In this document: positions 58,507 to 64,000 of the stretch, piece after piece
Layout: every line of letters begins with the position of its first letter
Numbering within the stretch: the stretch's first letter is position 1
Origin: Acorus gramineus
Taxonomy: Eukaryota > Streptophyta > Magnoliopsida > Acorales > Acoraceae
Length of the DNA: 64,000 nt
Assembly: GCA_030737835.1 (NCBI GenBank)
Contig: JAUJYN010000027.1
Location: 372,001 to 436,000, forward strand
Reading direction: 5' to 3'
Program-made: the position numbers and the translations under genes
The notes under the pieces: generated by a model
The model's input: only the letters and a program-made list of their open reading frames with translations
Databases searched by the model: none
Told to the model about the DNA's origin: nothing

Positions 58507-58918
58507 GTGGAACCGCTAAAATTTTTCTTTTTTCGATCGGAACCGCTAAAATTTTAGACTTTTAGCTATCATCATGAGCTTGAGAACTCCGATTGAAAAT
58601 CTAACTGCACATTATGTGTCCTGGTGCCATTTGAAACCACTCACAAAAATTTCATCGAATTCCGGTAACGTTTCAGAATTTGGCAGTTCCAATCTTATCC
58701 AGGTTTTGATCGAGTGGGAATGTCAAAGGGGGACTTGACCAAGTCAAAGAAGACTTTGACCAAGTCAAGTTTGACCATTGACTTGGTCAAATGGTTTTGT
58801 TTTTTTTGTGTGGTTAGGTTGACTCAAAGTCAAGCCCACCAAAACCCTAATGTTCTAAGTGTATGAGTGGTGTGTGAGTGTGTGTGTCAGTAGTGTTGGG
58901 CGCCCACCTTTCTTCCCC

Positions 58919-58950
<32 letters not shown>

Positions 58951-60918
58951 AATCCATCTTTCCCTCTTGTTGTTTGCCTCCATTAGAGCTAGTAGAAGGA
59001 AAAGAAAAAGGAAACCCTAGAAGGGAAAAAGAGAGGTAAGGGTGTGATCTATCTTTCTGTGGTCTTTGTTTTGTTTTCCCCTTTCTCTACCTCCCTCTCA
59101 TGGCTTCTCCTCCCCCCCTGTTTCAGCCATTGTTAGGGCTGAGAGTGGCTGAAGTGGTGGTGGTCTTGGTGGTGGCGATTTGGTGCGCGAAGGGCACCCG
59201 AGCTTCCTCCCTTGTTCTTCCTCTCTTTGGGTAAGCCTTCCTCCTCCCCTAGCTTGGTTAGATGCTTGTTTAGGATGTTTAAAAGGTTATGCATGCCATG
59301 CATGGGTGTTAAGGGGTGTGGGTGGGCTGAGGAGGGGGTGGAAGGGGGGCGCGCATGAGCGTGCCCGAGCGCGCGGAAGCGCGTCTGGGCGTGCGGGCAG
59401 GGGCGTGGCAGTGTGCCAGGAGCGCTGGGGCACGGGCATGCGTGCGCATTCGTGCGTGCGCGTGCGGGGGGCCATGCGTATGGCTGCCCGAGGGTTCGGG
59501 AGGGTGTCGGGGCAGTCAGACTCGCGTGCGTACGCGTGTGCTCACATGCGTGCGGGTCCGTATGCATGCTTGTCCGAGTATTGGGTATTTCTAGTAAATT
59601 TATTTTGTATTTGTGTAGTTTACTCCCCATATTGATGCCTATGTCTTGCAGATCTTGACGGACGGTCACGCAGCGACCTGGGTTTCGGTGAGTGGGACAA
59701 TCCAACCCAGTAGGGAGGCGTTCGATGCACGTAGGCGTGCATTGCCCTCCCCTGGGGCACCATAATTGTGTATTAACATGTAATAAATGTAAAACTATGC
59801 AATGCATGATTAATATGATGTTTCCAGGCTACATTAGACTTTGTATGCTAGGGATATGCACCCTTATATCATGTATAGCGGCCTATGCATGTTTAGTCAC
59901 CATGTCCCTTGATAGGAAAGCCCCGAACTATGTATGTTCCCATCTAGTTTAATCTAATTAAATAAAATGAGAGCATATAGTTATAAGCATGCCTTAGATA
60001 ATATTATAACCTTGTTGTTATAATATATGTTTCCCCGCATCTTAGTTATGCGCCCTGGAGGAATTCTTGAGAATTCATGACATTAGTAGAGTTACAATCG
60101 TTGTCGACAGATCCAAGAGGATCGTATACGCGTGAGTAGGCTGTCTTCTCCTTTTGGTTGGATCTGATGTAGGGACTCCCCGACGTTGGAAAGCTGACCG
60201 GACAGAGGGCTCCCGTCCGTAGGTACCTCCGATGCGTCGGACAGTACTGATAGTGGGAGTATACCAGGTGGAGGCTACGGAGTGTGGGAGAGGCTACCGG
60301 GTGGACCAGGGGTGGAGAGCGGTCTAGTATGCCCCAAGAGGCCCATGTCACCCCCGGAAAGGGTGAGGGTGAGGTGGGTTGGCGATGAAACCACCCACTA
60401 GAATGTGTTGTTGCTCCCGTTTTAGGGACTATAAATTATTTAAGGTTAATATGAATTGTGATGCATGGATTGTGCTATTCACTGAGCGTGTGGCTCACCC
60501 CTCGCATATTCTTTTTCTCCAGTTATATCTGAGTCGGATCTGAAGGAGGAGCTCCCTGAGGCACCACAGCAGTAGCGGAGCAGCGTCACGTGTTGGGTTC
60601 TGCGAGTGAGAGGCCATCAGCATCCCCTTCTTGATTGTATGAATTGTTATCCGTGTTTGGGCACACACTTGTATTTGGATGTCATTGTGTATATTGGCTC
60701 TCACAGGACAGTTGATTATGTATTCGGGTCTGTAATATGTCTTTGAATTACAGACTCAGTCGTTTAAGCTTTCGCTATTTGTATATATTATGTCAGCTAC
60801 CTTATCGTCTGTGTTGTCATTTTGATGTTGTTTAAAGTATGTTATTGATCTCCTGTATAGACTGCTGATATTATATATGTTTGCCACGCTTCGGGGATGG
60901 CCGCCCTGGGGCGTGACA
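58507..60918 (+). repeat. Element F 3' LTR, missing its start
   Basis: It begins after a 15-bp repeated filler (gaaccgctaaaattt) and matches the 5' LTR from the ttcttttttcgatcgg block on. Exon-like blocks are at 59127-59230 (104 bp), 59652-59687 (36 bp, DLDGRSRSDLGF) and 60523-60575 (VISESDLKEELPEAPQQ-stop). Its CpG block is the shortest in the window (59350-59490). Confidence 0.88.
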
Positions 60919-60923
60919 TTGGC

Positions 60924-61733
60924 GATCTCATGAAGATCCAAATGCAGACAGGGGATATGATTCTGCAATATGTCAACCGCTTTCGCATCCTGAAGTTTGA
61001 AGTAGAAGATTGCAATGAGGACGCTGCAATAATGGCTTTCCGGAATGGCCTGCCATCCGGAAACGGCCTCAAGGAGTCCCTTATCAAGCGCACTCTGTCC
61101 AACTTGCATGATTTGATGGTGATTTTATGGGGTGTGCTGAAAAGTATGCCAGGGTGGAAGAAGAATCCAAGATCTTTAAGTAGGCGGCAGCTGCGCCCCG
61201 GTCTTTGTCAGCGGGGCGAGATGGGCAAGAAGCCTAGTGCCTCAACTAATGATATGCGAGAAGGACGGGGGATGTTCTTCAAGATCCCTCCATCACAGAT
61301 CCTGTCCAGAATCTAGGGGGATCTGTGGTTCAAATGGCCTGCACCCATGAGAAGTGACTAGTCAAAGTAGGATCAAACTCTCCTCTGTGACTATCACAAG
61401 AGTGTGGGCCATACTACCGACCAATGCCGTATCCTTCGGGGGTTCTTGGAAAGGGGCACCTGAACGAATATGCTCCTATTGAGAAGACCCCAGCTCCCAG
61501 TGAGCAACATGTGACTAATATTGACACTTCGGCGGGGGTCATTGATGTCATTTTTGGGGGGCATACCGCACTTTGTCACGCCAAAAAGCACCCGACGAGA
61601 TTCGAGGAAGTTGCAGGTCTCCTTCGAGATGATGCAGATTGACCAGGAGCCAAAGCTGGTAGTGAAGAGACCAAGAAGTGGTGATGAAGGGGCCATCACT
61701 TTCTCTGATGCTGACCTGGAAGGAGTCTAGGCC
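60924..61733 (+). pseudogene. gag: Element H gag, 3' part with zinc-knuckle-like motif
   Basis: It continues Gag in frame after F: DLMKIQMQTGDMILQYVNRF, then AIMAFRNGLP and ESLIKRTLSNLHDL. There is a stop at 61314. The motif CDYHKSVGHTTDQC at 61386 is the C-x2-H...GH...C pattern found late in Tat-lineage Gag. A one-base shift near 61455 then gives GHLNEYAPIEKTPAP and later IDVIFGGH, both familiar from the Gag-protease junction of this group. The gene is dead. Confidence 0.85.
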
Positions 61734-62318
61734 CCGCACTCAGATGCGTTGATAATCACTTTGCGTATCTCTAATTTTGACGTTAAAAGGATTCTTGTTG
61801 ACACAGGAAGCTCGGCCGACATTCTCTTCATGGAACCCTTTCTTTGGATGGGTTGAAAGCCGCTAATCTCACCCCAACGAAGGACCCTCTGGTTGTATTC
61901 AACGGAGCACGAGTCATCCTGGCCAGACGTATTACATTACCTGTCCGAGCAGGGAACCAGACCACCATGACAGAGTTCACCGTCATGGACCTCCTGTCTC
62001 CAAAAAACGCTATCGTCGAATGCGCCTGGCTGGCAGCGATGAAGGCGATTATGTCGACTTACCACCAATGTCTCTGTTTCGCCACAGCTGAGGGGATAAT
62101 GGAGATTCGAGGAGACCGAGTTGCCGCGAAGCGTTGCTACATGGCAGTGATGGCAGGGAAGTCGGCCTTGCCCGAGTTTCAAGGAGCAGCCTAAGGACGG
62201 AGAGATTCAACCAAAAAGGTAGAAATTACTTCAGAACCGAGTCAAGGCCGATGAGCGCCGGCCCAGTCCCAAAGACAGGGTTCTTGAAGACCTTGAACAG
62301 GTTCCAATAGATCCCCTT
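61734..62318 (+). pseudogene. pol: Element H aspartic protease region
   Basis: [13 protein letters not shown] with the DTGSS active site at 61800-61814 identifies the retroviral-type protease. A stop at 61854 interrupts it. The following frame (61844-62194) has LPVRAGNQTTMTEFTVMDL, KNAIVECAWL and STYHQCLCFATAEG, matching the usual C-terminal half of Tat-type proteases with the catalytic-fold motif weakened. A short linker continues to 62318, where LTR J begins. RT and later parts of H lie beyond J, outside the window. Confidence 0.85.
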
Positions 62319-64000
62319 TGTTATATATGTGTCACTTTTAACCTTCTGGTAACCGTTGGACCATTCTGGTAGTTTTTCGGTTTTTTTCAATTTTCGGTCG
62401 GAACCGCTAAAATTTCGGGCTGTTAGCTATCGCCCTAAGATTGAGGGCTCCGATTGAAAATCTAACTGCATATTATGTGCCCTGGTGCCATTCCAAGCCG
62501 CTCACGAAAATTTCATCGAATTCCGGTAACGTTTCAGAATTTCACAGTTCCGGGGCGTATCCGGGTTTTGACCGAGCGAGAAGTCATTGGGAGAGTTGAC
62601 TTGGTCAAAGTAGGCCCATAGACTTGGTCAACCCCTTTTGTTTTTATTTGTGGTTGAGTTGACCCAAGTCAAAACTCACTTAAACCCTCACTAATCCTTT
62701 CTTAGCCCTAATTAAACCTAGTTAGGCTAATCTAATTGTGAGGATTATATTTAAGTGAGCTAAAAATATCTCCCCCCACTATTCATCTTCTTCCCCAAAA
62801 TGATTTTCTCTCTCCCCTCTCTCTTTTTCCTCCATTAGAGCTAGTTGGAGTGCTTGGAACTCAAAACCCAAAGAAGAGAAAGGTAAGGGGAGCTCCCGAT
62901 CTATCCACCGGTGGTCTCGGATTCGAGTTCCGAGGTGTTTAGCCCCTTCTCACCCTCTATTTTCTCCCCTGATTTCAGCCTTTCTTTGGCCAGGAGGAGA
63001 TCTAGGTGGTGGTGGTCCCTGGGGAGGTATTTCGGTGCCCGAAGAGCTCCCAGTTCCCTTCCCTTCCTTTCCTCTCCTAGGGTAAGCTCTCTTTCCTTCC
63101 TTTTCTTGCTTAGATGCTTGTTAGGGGGTTGTTTTTGAGTGGGGGTGGCTGTTGGTGGCGGTGGGAGGCTGTCGGCGGCGGTTGGTGGCCGTGGGAGGCC
63201 ATGGGTGGCCGTCGAGCAGATAGGAGAGCTGCCCCGGGTGGGCTCGGGCAGCAGGCAGGCAGGGCTCGGGCAGCAGGCAGCTGGCGGTGCTCGGGCTGGC
63301 AGGCGGGTAGTGCTCGGGCTCCTCTGCAGTGCGTGCGGGCGAGCAGCGCGGGCAGGCTAGCAGGCGTGCTGGGCACGTGTTGCCAGGTGTACGTGTGGGC
63401 GCTGGGCGCAGAGGCTGGTCGTGGGTGCTGGGTGCTGGTCGTGGGTGCTGGGCGCCGTCCGGGCAGAGAGCGCGCGGAGTGGTGAGCGGGCAGGTGTGAG
63501 GGCGCTGCGCTGGGGCGCAGTGCGGGGGGGTGCGCGTGCGGGGCGCTGCGCTGGGGCGCAGTGCGCACTAGTGCACCCGGGGCTGGTGATGCGAGCGGGT
63601 GGTACGCGCGGGTTGCTGCGCTGGGGCGCAGTGGGCGCGCGGTGCACCTGGGAGGTCTCGGCAGGGTGTCCGGCGTGCAGGCTGGGCTCGGCAGAGCGTC
63701 TGGGGGTGCGGGCCGGGGCTCAGCTGTGCGCTCGGAGCGGGTGGCCGTGCGTACGACTACCCGGGGGGTTCGGGAGTGAGTCGGGGTGCTCGGGCTCGCG
63801 TGCGTACAGGCCGTATGTACGCTTGTCCGAGTGTTGTGTATTTTAATGTATTTGTGGATTTATTTGGGTGTTATACTCACCGATTTAATTACCCTATCTT
63901 GCAGATCTTGACGGACGGTCGCGCGACGACCCGACTATCGGTGAGTGGGACAATCCAACCCAGTAGGGAGGCGTACTACTCACTTGGGAGTGTATTGCCC
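62319..64000 (+). mobile_element. J: type I LTR, running off the window
   Basis: It starts TGTTATATATGTGTC with left flank CCCTT (62314-62318), expected to recur after its unseen end. It shows a TATA-like tatatttaag at 62746, donor AAAG|GTAAGG near 62882, exon 2 at 62979-63081 (103 bp), a CpG block with three TGCGCTGGGGCGCA hairpins (63485-63640) and exon 3 at 63905-63940 with donor GTGAGT. Whether it is a solo LTR or the 5' end of a full element cannot be seen. Confidence 0.88.

Larger units (their letters stand above)
52134..60918 (+). mobile_element. Element F: type I retrotransposon with inverted pol block
   Basis: Outer ends are TGTTATATATG (52134) and GGGGCGTGACA (60918), with a perfect duplication TTGGC at 52129-52133 and 60919-60923. 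Inside, the 5' LTR stops early at about 56489. A minus-strand block then carries 49 bp of LTR start, polypurine tract and pol (56490-58506). The rest of the 3' LTR follows in plus orientation. The 5' LTR tail, primer site, gag, protease and RT are absent. The intact outer duplication says this was one insertion that rearranged afterwards. Confidence 0.85.

Overview
This window is plant nuclear DNA made almost entirely of nested Ty3/gypsy LTR retrotransposons. I found no host gene, tRNA, rRNA or CRISPR. The main elements have an initiator-Met-tRNA primer site, a fused Gag-Pol with one CCHC knuckle, a C-terminal chromodomain and LTRs of 2.6-3.7 kb, which fits Tekay/Del-type chromoviruses. A second lineage (DTGSS protease, Gag of Tat type) is also present. 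The species cannot be told from this. A methylated seed-plant genome is likely, because many stop codons in old copies are C-to-T changes at CG or CHG sites.

Three LTR families are distinguished here. Type I starts TGTTATATATGTGTC (A, B, C, F, J and the LTR at 564). Type II starts TGTTGTGCC (E). Type III starts TGTTATGCCTGTG (D2; K is assigned by internal similarity). All end near GGGGCGTGACA. Layout from left to right: type III fragment (1-519), type II stub (520-563), a recombinant type I solo LTR (564-3794), then type III LTR K (from 3795). K holds element E (4607-24659, target duplication AGAGG). E's 5' LTR holds element A (7130-17475, duplication TCCGA). K resumes at 24660 and is split at 24968 by an inverted type III solo LTR, D2 (24968-49453). 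D2 holds element C (25431-46177, duplication TCAAT/TCATT). C's pol holds element B (28825-38575, duplication CTTGT/CTTGC). K ends at 50378.

The right part (50379-62318) is a Tat-lineage element, H. F (52134-60918, duplication TTGGC) is inserted into its Gag. F carries an inverted pol block and is itself split by an AT-rich solo LTR, G (53420-55953, duplication GATGG). Another type I LTR, J, starts at 62319 and runs off the window.

How the parts work together: A and C are decayed autonomous elements that once encoded Gag, protease, RT/RNase H and chromodomain integrase. B and E are internally deleted and would have depended on such enzymes. The most unusual signal is inside the LTRs. They share a gene-like layout with conserved splice-type junctions: a ~104-bp exon, a 36-bp exon and a 53- or 65-bp last exon ending in the same stop. 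The middle intron holds a CpG-dense hairpin array, and a conserved 15-nt stem-loop lies just before the last acceptor. A ~115-bp MITE-like module occurs nine times.
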